This document shows, one piece after another, positions 27,628-37,375 of a DNA stretch of 64,000 bases. How positions within the stretch are numbered: position 1 is the stretch's first letter; each line of letters opens with the position of its first letter. Below the pieces are notes generated by a model that saw only the letters and a program-made list of their open reading frames with translations, was not told the origin of the DNA and did not search any database. The translations under genes and the position numbers were made by a program. Origin of the DNA: Methanococcus vannielii SB (GTDB lineage: Archaea > AGJL01 > Methanococci > Methanococcales > Methanococcaceae); assembly GCF_000017165.1 (NCBI RefSeq), contig NC_009634.1:1130249-1194248 (forward strand), in the 5' to 3' direction.

Positions 27628-29955
27628 TTATATTTTATCGTACTTATCCAAATTTAAGAGATAGCCAACAGCCTGTCCAAAGGAAATTCCTCCATCCCCA
27701 TTTGGAATTTTTTCGTGAAATAGTGGCTTTAAAGATTCCTTTTCTATGTTTTCAATAATTCTTTCGCAAATTATTTTATTATATGATACCCCCCCAGTTA
27801 TTCCCACGTACTCAATACTGTATTTTTTAGCATTCTCTATCGCAATCTTTGATAGCCCATCTGAAAGTGCAATATGTGCAAAATATGCAATTTTCTCAAC
27901 GGGCTCGTGGTAGATTAGCATTTCATAGCACTTTTGAACGATTTTAGTTGTATTCAATACATTACCTGTTATTTCGATAGATTCCTTAACAGCATTTTCA
28001 ATTTCCGCATTTAAACCGGAGTAAGAATTAGCAAGGGCTTCAAGCCTGATTGATGGTTCACCATCGTAAGTTTTTTCAAAACAAACTGATAAAAGGGCAG
28101 AAATTGAATCTAGAATCCTTCCAGTGGATGTAGTTTTTGAAACATTGATGCCCTTTTCAAGCTGAAATATAAGTATTTTAAGCTCTTTTTCTGAAAAGTA
28201 TCCGTAGCGACTTATAAATTCTAAAAGCTCTTTTACCTCTAAAAACTCCTTTAAAATTGATAAAAGCATTCTTAAAGGATATTTTGATGCAAGGTCTCCT
28301 CCGGGCTGGAAATGCTCTTTTAAATGGCCTATTCTTTCTATATTTTTATCTTTAAATAAGAATATTTCACCCCCCCAGATATTTCCATCATTACCGTACC
28401 CTAAACCGTCTATTGCAATTGTTATGTTATTTTTAAAATTATCCGAGTCTCCAATTAAAGAATAAGCATGACTTTCATGATGTTGGATTTGTACAACTTT
28501 ACAACCGTACTTTTTACCAAGTTCATTTGCAAAATGGGTTGAATTAAACTCAGGATGTAAATCACAGACTATTGCATCTATTTTATTGGTATTTGTAATT
28601 TTTATAAGGTTTAAAACAGCACTTTTTAGGTAGTTAAATGTCTCGTATTTTCCAGTGTTTCCAATATACTGTGTTAAGTAAAACTTATTATTTTTAACAA
28701 GGCAGGCGACGGAGTTTAATTCGGGCCCTAATGCAAGAATATTTTTTTTATTGTATTTTATATTTTCTTGATTTATTATTTCAACAGGTTCTGGCGCATA
28801 TCCTCTAGAACGCCTTAAAAATATCATTTTTTTGTTTATTTCTTTTAATACGCTGTCATCACACCTATTAATTATTTTCCTATCATGAAGTAAAAAATAA
28901 TCTGCAATATCCCCTAATTTTTCTAAAATTTGGTCGTTATCTACTGACATCGGCAGTCCTGGAAGATTTGCAGAAGTCATTATATAAGAAATTTCGTTAG
29001 TGTTTTCAAATAATAAGTAATGGAGCCCTGAATACGGGAGCATTACGCCAATAGTATCCAAATTTGAAACATGCGCTGAAAAATAGTTTTTATAAAATTT
29101 ATTCTTTTTCAATGCAACAATGGGCCTTTTAGGGGATAAAATAGTATTTAATTCAACTTTAGAGGTATCCGAAAAGTAATTGATATATTCTACCTTAGTC
29201 ATGATGGCAAATGCTTGAGTTGGCCTATTAAGTCTTTTCCTTAACTCCAATACGGCCGTATCTGAGCTTGAAGAACATACGAGATGGGTTCCACCAATTC
29301 CCTTAATTGCAAGTATTTTACCATTTTCAAGAAATTTTACGGCATCATAAATGGACTTACTTATTATTTTTCCATATTTGTCAGTTATAAATAAGTTTGG
29401 GCCACAGTTTTTACAACAAGTTGCTTGAGCATGAAATCTGCGGTCTTTCGGGTTTTCATATTCAAGTTTACACGCTTCACAGAGCGAAAAATCATCCATT
29501 GATGTGTTTTCCCTATCATAGGGTAGTTTTTCAATTACTGTAAATCTTGGGCCACAGTTTGTACATGCCGTAAATGCGTAACCTTCCCTTCTATCATTTT
29601 TATTCATAATTTCGTATAGGCATTCGTCACAAATTGAAATATCGGGTGGAATTGTACCTTCTTCTTCATTTTCTGTCTTTTCACTTAATTTTATAAAAAA
29701 ATCACTGTAAATTTCTTTTGAAGTAATATTTGTAATTTTTATATCATTTAAATGTGAAAGTGGCGGTTTTTTCGAGATTAAATCCGATAAAAATAGAGAT
29801 ATATCGTTAGAATTACCTTGAACTAATATTTCAACGTAATTCCCCATATTTTTAACATGGCCTTTTAACTTGTTTTCTCTAGCAATTCTGTAGACAAAAG
29901 GTCGAAATCCAACTCCCTGAACGATGCCTTTGACATCTATTCTTTTTAATTCCAT
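27628..29955 (-). CDS. hypF: carbamoyltransferase HypF, [NiFe]-hydrogenase maturation
   Basis: Makes the carbamoyl-adenylate and thiocarbamoyl-HypE that supply the CN- ligands of [NiFe] hydrogenases. The 775-residue protein has the acylphosphatase domain (VQGVGFRPFVYRIA), two zinc fingers (CDECLYEI ... CTNCGPRFT and CEACKLEY ... CCKNCGP) and a YrdC-like domain (LAIKGIGGTHLVC, RRSRGYAPEP). The C-terminal Kae1/TobZ-like domain has IQHHESHAYS, DGLGYGNDGNIWGGE and GITGGVSYN. ATG follows GGTGACTGTG. It is the last gene of an eight-gene reverse-strand array. Confidence 0.96.
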   Translation of the reverse strand: MELKRIDVKGIVQGVGFRPFVYRIARENKLKGHVKNMGNYVEILVQGNSNDISLFLSDLISKKPPLSHLNDIKITNITSKEIYSDFFIKLSEKTENEEEGTIPPDISICDECLYEIMNKNDRREGYAFTACTNCGPRFTVIEKLPYDRENTSMDDFSLCEACKLEYENPKDRRFHAQATCCKNCGPNLFITDKYGKIISKSIYDAVKFLENGKILAIKGIGGTHLVCSSSSDTAVLELRKRLNRPTQAFAIMTKVEYINYFSDTSKVELNTILSPKRPIVALKKNKFYKNYFSAHVSNLDTIGVMLPYSGLHYLLFENTNEISYIMTSANLPGLPMSVDNDQILEKLGDIADYFLLHDRKIINRCDDSVLKEINKKMIFLRRSRGYAPEPVEIINQENIKYNKKNILALGPELNSVACLVKNNKFYLTQYIGNTGKYETFNYLKSAVLNLIKITNTNKIDAIVCDLHPEFNSTHFANELGKKYGCKVVQIQHHESHAYSLIGDSDNFKNNITIAIDGLGYGNDGNIWGGEIFLFKDKNIERIGHLKEHFQPGGDLASKYPLRMLLSILKEFLEVKELLEFISRYGYFSEKELKILIFQLEKGINVSKTTSTGRILDSISALLSVCFEKTYDGEPSIRLEALANSYSGLNAEIENAVKESIEITGNVLNTTKIVQKCYEMLIYHEPVEKIAYFAHIALSDGLSKIAIENAKKYSIEYVGITGGVSYNKIICERIIENIEKESLKPLFHEKIPNGDGGISFGQAVGYLLNLDKYDKI

Positions 29956-29998
29956 CACAGTCACCAAAAAAAAAGAATAAATAAAATTTAAAGAAGAA

Positions 29999-30874
29999 TC
30001 ACTGTTTTTTATTTAAAAACCGCCTGTATAAACACGTTGGGTATGATGAACATCCTAAAAATTCTCCTTTTTTAGTCCTAATTAATTTCAATTTTTCACT
30101 GCACCATGGGCAGGTATTTTCATCATTGTGCTTTTTTAATTCTTCTGCAAGCGAATATCCTGAAGTACAGAGTCTTTCACCATTGTATCTTACAACACTA
30201 TTTTTCGTATCTACGTATATCAAGTAATTTTCAAATACATCGGTATTTTCGAGGTCTACTGTTAAATCACATTCATCTTCATTAAAGCCGTTAGTTAATT
30301 CCATCTGGGTTTTTAAAGGAATTAACCAGTAACCCTGTCCTGAATAATTAAATAACTTGCCTTTGTATTTTAATCTGCCGATTAACCAGTTATAATCTCT
30401 GTTTGCAATATACTGTGCACTTTCTTCAACTGACTCAAAGACATTTCTATCTTTCATTCTTTCTAAAACTTCTATCGTATGCAAATCTCCTCTTTGGTAG
30501 TCTTCAAGGAGCATATTTTTAAAAGTACTTATAAATTCAGTTTTTCCTATTTTTATTGCGAGTAAAAGCCCGTTAAATCCATTTGCAACAACGTACTTTT
30601 CTTTTTCAGTAATTGTATCTTTACAAAATCTAAAGTATACTCTTGCATTGATGTATTTGTTTCCATTTTCTGAAGTTCCTTTTTTTAATACAAAATTTGT
30701 CCTGTAGTTTTCAGTAACTCCATAGTAAAATACTGGTCTTTTACCGTTTTTAAGGCCTGCAATTGTAATAAGGTATTCTGGAACTATCCAGTTCTGATTC
30801 CACGTTTTTCTACCTAATTCTGTCACGTTAAAATGGATATTGCTCGTAAGGGTTTCAAATAATTCGTTTGACAT
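29999..30874 (-). CDS. unknown protein with C-terminal topoisomerase-type C4 zinc finger
   Basis: A 291-residue protein I cannot assign to a known enzyme. The C-terminus has one topoisomerase I-type zinc finger: TCPWCSEKLKLIRTKKGE then FLGCSSYPTCLYRR. In other proteins this module binds single-stranded nucleic acid. The first 240 residues are mixed alpha/beta with many aromatic residues (KTWNQNWIVPEYLITIAGL, YFRFC, GQGYWLIPLKT) and no visible nuclease or nucleotide-binding motif. No membrane segment. The ATG at 30874 follows GGTGAAAAT. It lies 25 bases after the TPP-enzyme gene and 43 before hypF, so probably in one transcript with both. Confidence 0.65.
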   Translation of the reverse strand: MSNELFETLTSNIHFNVTELGRKTWNQNWIVPEYLITIAGLKNGKRPVFYYGVTENYRTNFVLKKGTSENGNKYINARVYFRFCKDTITEKEKYVVANGFNGLLLAIKIGKTEFISTFKNMLLEDYQRGDLHTIEVLERMKDRNVFESVEESAQYIANRDYNWLIGRLKYKGKLFNYSGQGYWLIPLKTQMELTNGFNEDECDLTVDLENTDVFENYLIYVDTKNSVVRYNGERLCTSGYSLAEELKKHNDENTCPWCSEKLKLIRTKKGEFLGCSSYPTCLYRRFLNKKQ

Positions 30875-30899
30875 ATTTTCACCGAAATAAATATAATTT

Positions 30900-32405
30900 T
30901 TAAATAAACGGCTTTGGAAGTTTTTCATTTTCGCATTCTACGACCATGACGTAAGGTTTGTTATTTTTCAAAAAGTAATGCACATTTTCACAAATTTCGT
31001 CTGCATTTTGGATGTATACACTGTCTATCCCGTATGCATCGGCAATTTTGTTGAAATCTGGGTTTTTAATTCTGCCAAACATGTTTAAATGATTGTTCTT
31101 CATTACTATAATGAGTATTTTTAAATTGTTTTCAAAAACGGTTCCAAGTTCTTGAATATTCATTGAAAAACCGCCATCTCCACTAATGGATATGACTTCA
31201 CGATTTATATTATAATCAAGACATCCAAATTTGACACCAATAGATGCTGAAAGTCCAAAACCCATAGTACCCATTGAATGAGACGATATAATGTTTTTTG
31301 GAGCCACGCATTTTTTTAATAGTGAAACAAAAACAGTATGGTTTCCTGCATCTGTCGTTATTATCGCATTATCTGGTAAATTTACCAGTATTTCATTTAT
31401 TTTATTTGAATAATCGCCAAATTGGAACTTATTATGGCGTAAGTCTGGAAAATCAGTTTTAAGGGCCTTTGAAAAGGTTTCATTGAAACTGTTTACAATA
31501 GTTGAAATATTACTGGTACTATTGATACCAAAATTAAGGGGAACGACCTTATATAAAATTTTATCCCTGATACTTTCAAAAAGTGTATTGTAAGAAAAGC
31601 TTGAACCAATTGAAAATATAGTATCTGCACTTAAAAGGGCGCAATTTGATACACTGTTTCCCCTCCTACCTATAAGTCCAAAACAATTTTCTAAACTTTC
31701 ATCAACAACCCCTCTTGCAGGATAAGTCGTTACAATGGGCATTTCAAGATTTTTTAAAATATCATTTAGATCCCCTATTTCATTATACGATAAATTTCCA
31801 TATATTCCTTGGCCAATTAGTAAAACAGGGTTTTTCGAATGTTCATGTTTTTTAATATCATTTAATGCAGTTTCTATTTTGCAATTGTCAAAACATTCAT
31901 CAAGATTCATTTTGGAAGTTATTGTATTTTCATAGTACATGTTAGAAGGAATGTTTATTTGAATTGGTTTTTTAAGATTTTTTGAATTTGTAAAAGCTTC
32001 TTTAAAATAACATAAATCCGCAACTTTAGTGAAGTATCCTGAACTAAAATTTAAAAATTCCATTGGGAGTTCTTGAAAATAGTTTTTACCAATATACTTT
32101 TTATCACAACGCCCAGTAATTGCAATTATTGACGAAGAGTCTTTAAAAGCAGTTGCAATTCCAGTTGTTAGGTTAGTTGCACCAGGGCCTGCAGTTGAAA
32201 GACATATTCCTGTTTTATTGGTTATTCTAAAATATCCATCAGCAGCATGGGCTGAAGACTGCTCATGTTTTACGTCAATACATTTTATATTACTATTTTC
32301 ATGTAATTTCCTATAAAGTGGCAGTATTTGTTCGCCAGGATATGAAAAAATCGTTTTTACATGATTATTTTCAAAAAAATCAATTATGGATTCGACATAT
32401 TTCAT
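30900..32405 (-). CDS. thiamine-pyrophosphate enzyme, acetolactate synthase large-subunit-like
   Basis: A 501-residue TPP-dependent enzyme of the acetolactate synthase/pyruvate oxidase family. The activating glutamate is E48 in VKHEQSSAHAADGYFR; LSTAGPGATNLTTGIATAF follows, and the TPP-Mg motif is ISGDGGFSMN ... MKNNHLNMFGR. It is shorter than typical IlvB (about 560-590) and there is no regulatory small subunit beside it, so it may catalyse another decarboxylation or carboligation of a 2-oxoacid. ATG follows GTGAATTT. Neighbours are DUF2117 upstream (34-base gap) and the zinc-finger gene downstream. Confidence 0.8.
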   Translation of the reverse strand: MKYVESIIDFFENNHVKTIFSYPGEQILPLYRKLHENSNIKCIDVKHEQSSAHAADGYFRITNKTGICLSTAGPGATNLTTGIATAFKDSSSIIAITGRCDKKYIGKNYFQELPMEFLNFSSGYFTKVADLCYFKEAFTNSKNLKKPIQINIPSNMYYENTITSKMNLDECFDNCKIETALNDIKKHEHSKNPVLLIGQGIYGNLSYNEIGDLNDILKNLEMPIVTTYPARGVVDESLENCFGLIGRRGNSVSNCALLSADTIFSIGSSFSYNTLFESIRDKILYKVVPLNFGINSTSNISTIVNSFNETFSKALKTDFPDLRHNKFQFGDYSNKINEILVNLPDNAIITTDAGNHTVFVSLLKKCVAPKNIISSHSMGTMGFGLSASIGVKFGCLDYNINREVISISGDGGFSMNIQELGTVFENNLKILIIVMKNNHLNMFGRIKNPDFNKIADAYGIDSVYIQNADEICENVHYFLKNNKPYVMVVECENEKLPKPFI

Positions 32406-32439
32406 AAATTCACTTTCAATAATTTAATGAGTTAATAAT

Positions 32440-33564
32440 TTAATAAGTTATTTCTTCAAACTCAATATTATTTTTAACCATAGTATCTTTTATATTTTCT
32501 ATATAATAGTCAAAAGATTCAAAATTTTTATCTTTTAATGTTAAATGTATAAGTTTTCCAACATCGTCGTCTTTATGGTTTTTAATTAAAAATATGGCCG
32601 AACCCTTTGTTATTGCAGGATTTTTTAAAATATCGTCTTTATCACCGTTAGTTATCCCAATGATTTTAACGCCAAACCTCGCAAGAATATCTCCGCAAAT
32701 TGTTGTTGTATCATCACCTACGGTAATTACAGCACATATTTTTTTATCTTTTATACGGTCTAAAGTGTCTTCTCCAGCATGGTTTATAAAAATCAATTCA
32801 CCTACATTTGAATTCAAATCATACTTTGGACTTTCAAAATTTTTTGAAGGATTTTTTCTTAAAATTCCCGTTTTAATAACTGCTTTTTTTAAATCAATAT
32901 GTCCTAATTTTTCGATTCCATGCACCTTTATAATTCCGCCAATAATATCTACAATTTTTCCGTTTTTTGAAACAATTACTAATTCATTATTTAACGCTTT
33001 TCCAATAATGATTCCATTTAGCATAATTGACTCATTGGCATCTACCCCATGTATTCTTCTAAATGACATATTTCCATCGGTAAAAAAAGAAATGCCCTCA
33101 CTTATGCAGTTTTCAACATTCAGTTTTAAACTCTCTTTTAAAATTAGTATGACTTCTGAAATTTCATTAAAATCTTTTGATTTTTCTAAATATTCACTAT
33201 TCCATATTAAAATGGTTCCATCCTCTTCTCCGGGCCTTTCAACTTGAATAATTGGCTTTTTAACTGCTGACCTTTCAATAACAATTTTTCCAAAAGTATG
33301 CCCTGTAATTTTTGATTTTCCATAATTTAAAATAATTAAAACATCATTATTTTCAAGTTTTTTTAATGAATCTGATGGAAATAGCTTTTCAGAAATATCT
33401 ATTGTATTTTCAAGGTTTTTATCGATTACTGCAACTCTACCGATTGTACCGCCTAACTTAATCTGTAAATTAATATTAGTATTTTGTCTTAAAATCTCAA
33501 AAATTCTTTCTGCAAATCCTGAATCAATGATTTCAGGCCCGTGAACAACAATTCCTACATTCAT
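32440..33564 (-). CDS. DUF2117 family protein
   Basis: A 374-residue protein of a family found mainly in methanogens, function unknown. It begins NVGIVVHGPEIIDSGFAERI, has LKLGGTIGRVAVIDKN-like strands (QIKLGGTIGRVAVID), and a second half with GNMSFRRIHGVDANESIMLNG and ICAVITVGDDTTTICGDILARFG. The last segment looks like a small-molecule or nucleotide-binding strand-loop. No membrane segments or cofactor motifs. ATG follows TGTGATAGT. Located between a fumarylacetoacetase-fold gene and the TPP-enzyme gene. Confidence 0.7.
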   Translation of the reverse strand: MNVGIVVHGPEIIDSGFAERIFEILRQNTNINLQIKLGGTIGRVAVIDKNLENTIDISEKLFPSDSLKKLENNDVLIILNYGKSKITGHTFGKIVIERSAVKKPIIQVERPGEEDGTILIWNSEYLEKSKDFNEISEVILILKESLKLNVENCISEGISFFTDGNMSFRRIHGVDANESIMLNGIIIGKALNNELVIVSKNGKIVDIIGGIIKVHGIEKLGHIDLKKAVIKTGILRKNPSKNFESPKYDLNSNVGELIFINHAGEDTLDRIKDKKICAVITVGDDTTTICGDILARFGVKIIGITNGDKDDILKNPAITKGSAIFLIKNHKDDDVGKLIHLTLKDKNFESFDYYIENIKDTMVKNNIEFEEITY

Positions 33565-33663
33565 ACTATCACAAAATAATTTAAATTATAAAATTAAAAT
33601 AAGACTAAAATTTGGATTAAATTCTTTAAAACTAATTATTTAGAATTAATTATTTATATTAAA

Positions 33664-34272
33664 TTATTCTACAAAATTTCGTAAAATACCAATATTTTCA
33701 ATTTCAATTTCAACCGTATCCCCTTTAAATAGTTGTCCAACTCCAGGTGGCGTTCCAGTAGATATTATATCATCAGGATAAAGTGTCATTATTGAAGAGA
33801 CGAATTCTACTATTTTATAAACATTAAATACCATTTTTTCAGTGTTTGATTGCTGTCTTATTTCCCCATTTACTTTTAACTTAATGTTAAGATTTTCAGG
33901 GTTAATATCCGATACAATTCTAGGCCCAATTGGGCAAAACGTGTCAAAAGATTTTGCACGAGTCCACTGAATGTCTTTATTCTGCAAATCCCGTGCAGTA
34001 ATATCGTTTAGTATTGTGTAGCCTTTAATGTATTTTTTAGCTTCTTCTTTTTTAACCGACTTACAGGTTTTTTGTATAACGATTGCAAGTTCTGCTTCGT
34101 AATCTATCTGTTTTGACATTTCTGGAATTTTTATCCTGTCATTATTATATATTATCGAAGAAACTGGCTTTAAAAATATCACAGGTTCCTTTGGAAGGTC
34201 CATATTTAGCTCTTTTGCATGGTCTATGTAATTTAATCCTATACAAACGATTTTTGTAGGATTTATCTTCAC
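33664..34272 (-). CDS. fumarylacetoacetate hydrolase family protein
   Basis: A 202-residue FAH-fold protein, a metal-dependent enzyme of the hydrolase/decarboxylase/isomerase group (acylpyruvate hydrolase or 2-oxoacid decarboxylase type). Motifs are CIGLNYIDHAKEL, PVIFLKPVSSI, QIDYEAELAIVI (metal-binding Glu), GYTILNDITARDLQ, KSFDTFCPIGP and ISTGTPPGVG. The substrate is unknown. Start is a GTG after GGTGGAACC, 12 bases downstream of the phosphoribosyltransferase gene. Confidence 0.85.
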   Translation of the reverse strand: MKINPTKIVCIGLNYIDHAKELNMDLPKEPVIFLKPVSSIIYNNDRIKIPEMSKQIDYEAELAIVIQKTCKSVKKEEAKKYIKGYTILNDITARDLQNKDIQWTRAKSFDTFCPIGPRIVSDINPENLNIKLKVNGEIRQQSNTEKMVFNVYKIVEFVSSIMTLYPDDIISTGTPPGVGQLFKGDTVEIEIENIGILRNFVE

Positions 34273-34284
34273 GGTTCCACCAAA

Positions 34285-34842
34285 TCATTCTAAAATTTTT
34301 ACTTTACCATCAACAACTTCAATTTTTACAAGAGTTTTTACTTTATAACCCGTTTCTTTTTCAACAATATTTTTACCTTGGCCCCTATCAATAATGCACA
34401 CTACATCTTTAATGTCGGCACCCGCTCTTTTTAATGCACGAATTATTGCAACAAGAGTTCCTCCTGTTGAAATAACATCATCAAGGATTACAACCTTGTC
34501 TCCTTTATTTATTCCATTTAAATAGAGTTCTCCTTTACTGTATCCTGTTTCTTGATGGACTGGAACTTCACCTTCAAGCAAATATTCTCTTTTTCTCATT
34601 ATTACATAGGGAATATCTGTTGCAATAGATACAGCAGTTACAATCGGGATTCCCATAGCTTCAGCAGTTACTATTTTATCAACATTTGTATCAATCATTT
34701 TTATTACCCTTGTTGACACATCCCTTAAAAGTTCGGGCTCAACTAGTGGCACGCCATCGGATATTGGATGGATAAAATAATGATATGGGCCTCTTTTTAC
34801 AATGGGGCATGTTTCTAACGAATTTTCAAGTAACCTTTTCAT
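34285..34842 (-). CDS. hpt: hypoxanthine/guanine phosphoribosyltransferase
   Basis: Purine salvage: transfers hypoxanthine or guanine to PRPP. The 185-residue archaeal type has [23 protein letters not shown] and the PRPP-binding motif [18 protein letters not shown]. The N-terminus [28 protein letters not shown] is typical of archaeal HPRT (related to xanthine/adenine PRTases). ATG follows CGGTGAAATT. It lies 38 bases after the FAD oxidoreductase gene. Confidence 0.9.
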   Translation of the reverse strand: MKRLLENSLETCPIVKRGPYHYFIHPISDGVPLVEPELLRDVSTRVIKMIDTNVDKIVTAEAMGIPIVTAVSIATDIPYVIMRKREYLLEGEVPVHQETGYSKGELYLNGINKGDKVVILDDVISTGGTLVAIIRALKRAGADIKDVVCIIDRGQGKNIVEKETGYKVKTLVKIEVVDGKVKILE

Positions 34843-34880
34843 AATTTCACCGTTTTAAAGTTCGAAGTTAGTTTTTTTGT

Positions 34881-36278
34881 TTATATGTTTTTTGGAGTAT
34901 CGTATACATTTTTGAATTCAGAAATCATGACTTCTACAGAGTATGCGGCCCTTGTAATGCCCATACTTCTTGGGTCTGCATCCGTTCCCACAACATAAAA
35001 ACTGTCATCTATTTTTGGATACACAAAAAACTGCCCAATTGAACAGGAAGCTTGTTCAGGGATAGTTTCTTGAACATATACCATGTCGGCTTTATCTAGG
35101 TTAATATTTAATTTATTTTCAATAGTTTCGAGTGCTCTTTCTTTTGTTGAATTTACGAAAGAAAATCCCATCAAATGTTTCCCTTTTGGAGCAAGGGATT
35201 CATCATAATTTGAAACCGTTGAAGCCCAGCATGGATTATCAATCCATATTTCAGAACCCATGTATGGAAAATAGTTTGTTTTGTCCCCTACCCAAATTGT
35301 GGTTGACTTTGTAAATTTGATATTTTTCAATTTTTCCTTATTTCTTTGAATTTTATCTATTTTTGCAATTTTTGGAAGTAAATACGAAGGTGCAGAGTAA
35401 ATTATAGTATCTGCAATATATTCTCCTTCATTTGTCTTTACAACGTATTTTTTGCCATCTTTTACTATTTTTTTTACTTCTTCATTTTTTATTTTAGTAC
35501 TTTTAAGTGAGTATGTAATGCAGTTACAAATAGACTGAACTCCTCCAATAGGGTACCCTTGTGTCCAGTATCGCTGTTCATTTGTAAATTTATTAATGTA
35601 TTTTTTTGATCCGTTTTTAATGGATGTTAAAAAACCATCATTTAGGATATTAATGATTCTTTCAGTACCGAATTTCTTTACAATGGTTGATTTCAACGGA
35701 TTTATTTTCATATCCTTATATATAAAGGGCAATATATCGTCTTCAGGAATGTACCCTGCCCCCGTAAAAAATCTCCAAAGAGGCGTATTTTTCATATCTT
35801 CCCCACTTAAAAAGTAGGAAATCGTGTTAAAGAAGTTTATCGAAGTTTCGTTTAACCCCATGTCTTTTATAATATCGTAAACAGAAGCTTCTTTTGTAAA
35901 TCCTGTTGTCATAAGGTCCATAATTTTTGAAGTAACCAGTATTTTATCCTTATTTGGAATTATTGGCGTAGTCATCCATTCATGCATCGAAACGGGTACT
36001 TTATTTAATTTATCCGTTTTAACATAATATTCTCCGTAATTTTTAAAATTTGGAATATATCTCGAATACTTATTTAATATACGGATTAATGGGCCGTTGT
36101 TTAACATAGTAATTGCATGAACTCCAATATCTACAGTGTAATCCCCTATTTTTTCGCTCCTACATAATCCTCCAATAACGTCTTCCTTTTCAAATATTGT
36201 TACATTATGCCCTTCTTTTTCCATTACTAGGGCGGATAGAAGTCCAGACGTTCCCCCACCAATTATAATTATATCCAT
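34881..36278 (-). CDS. FAD-dependent oxidoreductase, protoporphyrinogen oxidase/phytoene desaturase-like
   Basis: A 465-residue flavoprotein. The N-terminal FAD-binding motif is IIIGGGTSGLLSALVMEKEGHNVTIFEKE followed by IGGLCRSEKIGDYTVDIGVHAI, the pattern of the amine oxidase/phytoene desaturase family. The C-terminus YVVGTDADPRSMGITRAAYS is the second FAD contact. The substrate is unknown; relatives act on isoprenoids, tetrapyrroles and amines. The gene starts 11 bases after cfbC (AGGTGATTGT ATG), so it is almost certainly co-transcribed with this F430 gene. Confidence 0.8.
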   Translation of the reverse strand: MDIIIIGGGTSGLLSALVMEKEGHNVTIFEKEDVIGGLCRSEKIGDYTVDIGVHAITMLNNGPLIRILNKYSRYIPNFKNYGEYYVKTDKLNKVPVSMHEWMTTPIIPNKDKILVTSKIMDLMTTGFTKEASVYDIIKDMGLNETSINFFNTISYFLSGEDMKNTPLWRFFTGAGYIPEDDILPFIYKDMKINPLKSTIVKKFGTERIINILNDGFLTSIKNGSKKYINKFTNEQRYWTQGYPIGGVQSICNCITYSLKSTKIKNEEVKKIVKDGKKYVVKTNEGEYIADTIIYSAPSYLLPKIAKIDKIQRNKEKLKNIKFTKSTTIWVGDKTNYFPYMGSEIWIDNPCWASTVSNYDESLAPKGKHLMGFSFVNSTKERALETIENKLNINLDKADMVYVQETIPEQASCSIGQFFVYPKIDDSFYVVGTDADPRSMGITRAAYSVEVMISEFKNVYDTPKNI

Positions 36279-36289
36279 ACAATCACCTT

Positions 36290-37168
36290 TTATTCTAAAA
36301 TCCTCTCTTTTTTAAGCCTTTCCTTAATCATTTTTCCAATCTGCATTATTTGAATATTTTCAAGTGGTTTTGGAACTGTTCCAGAATTGTTTTCGTAAAT
36401 TTTTTTTGAAAGTTCTATGTAAATATTACTTATTTCTGAATCAGGCGAATATTCAATCGCAGTTTTTCCATCAATTTCTGCTTCATTTATTATTGACGAA
36501 TTTGGAACCTTTCCAATTATTTTACCATTTAAATGTTTTGCAAATTCATCAACGATATCAAAGGCGTCCATTGAACCCCTAACGTTATAAATAATGCCGC
36601 CTAAATTGCTCCCGCCACGAACGGCAAATTGACTCATTCCATTACATATATTATTTGCAGCATATAATGCCATGTAGTCTGAAGATGTTACAACATACAC
36701 TTGGTCGGCTAATCCCATTCTTAAGGGCATTGCAAATCCTCCACAAACAACATCTCCTAAAACGTCATAAAGAACAATATCAACGCCTAAATCTTTAAAA
36801 ACATTCATTTTTTTAAGTAAATCAATAACTACAATAACTCCTCGCCCTGCACAACCGTATCCGGGTTTAGGGCCCCCAGCTTCAACGCAGTATATGCCAT
36901 TAAATCCTTTGTAAAGTATATCTTCTTTTTTAAGCAAATTTTCATGAATTATTGTATCTATTCCCAACGTATCTATTCCTTTTTCTCTTAAAATGTCTAA
37001 AACGGTTGGAATTTCTATTCCACCTCTTAAATTTGATGTACAGTCATGTTTTGGATCACAACCAACGACAATAACCTTTTTTCCGCTTTTTGACAGTGCT
37101 GCGGCTAAGTTACATACTGTAGTTGACTTTCCAATCCCTCCTTTTCCGTAAAATGCAATCTGTTTCAA
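36290..37168 (-). CDS. cfbC: Ni-sirohydrochlorin a,c-diamide reductive cyclase, NifH-like ATPase subunit
   Basis: NifH homologue that delivers electrons with ATP hydrolysis to CfbD in the reductive cyclisation step of coenzyme F430 synthesis. The 292-residue protein has the P-loop GKGGIGKST (residues 9-17), switch segment VGCDPKHDCTSNL, and the inter-subunit [4Fe-4S] cysteines C106 (PGYGCAGRG) and C142 (DVVCGGFAM). It lacks nearby nifD/nifK, and the sequence is the class IV type rather than nitrogenase. Start is TTG after GGTGATATA. CfbD is not in this window. Confidence 0.88.
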   Translation of the reverse strand: MKQIAFYGKGGIGKSTTVCNLAAALSKSGKKVIVVGCDPKHDCTSNLRGGIEIPTVLDILREKGIDTLGIDTIIHENLLKKEDILYKGFNGIYCVEAGGPKPGYGCAGRGVIVVIDLLKKMNVFKDLGVDIVLYDVLGDVVCGGFAMPLRMGLADQVYVVTSSDYMALYAANNICNGMSQFAVRGGSNLGGIIYNVRGSMDAFDIVDEFAKHLNGKIIGKVPNSSIINEAEIDGKTAIEYSPDSEISNIYIELSKKIYENNSGTVPKPLENIQIMQIGKMIKERLKKERILE

Positions 37169-37375
37169 TATATCACCAGGAAATAATCAATCAATCTATT
37201 GTAAAGTTGTGCAATTCGCTTAAAAATTCCATTTAGTCTGTTAATTAAAAGTAAGATACATATCATACTAAACACTAATATAATTTATTATTAGTCCAAA
37301 CATGGTAGCTGTAAACATATTCTAACAATCTTTAAACTAAGTTATCGATTGAACCATTAGTTAACTCATATTAAA

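Noticed and set aside
36290-37168. Nitrogenase iron protein (nifH) for nitrogen fixation
   Set aside because: No nifD, nifK, nifE or glnB neighbours; the sequence is the class IV type, which is the F430 enzyme CfbC.
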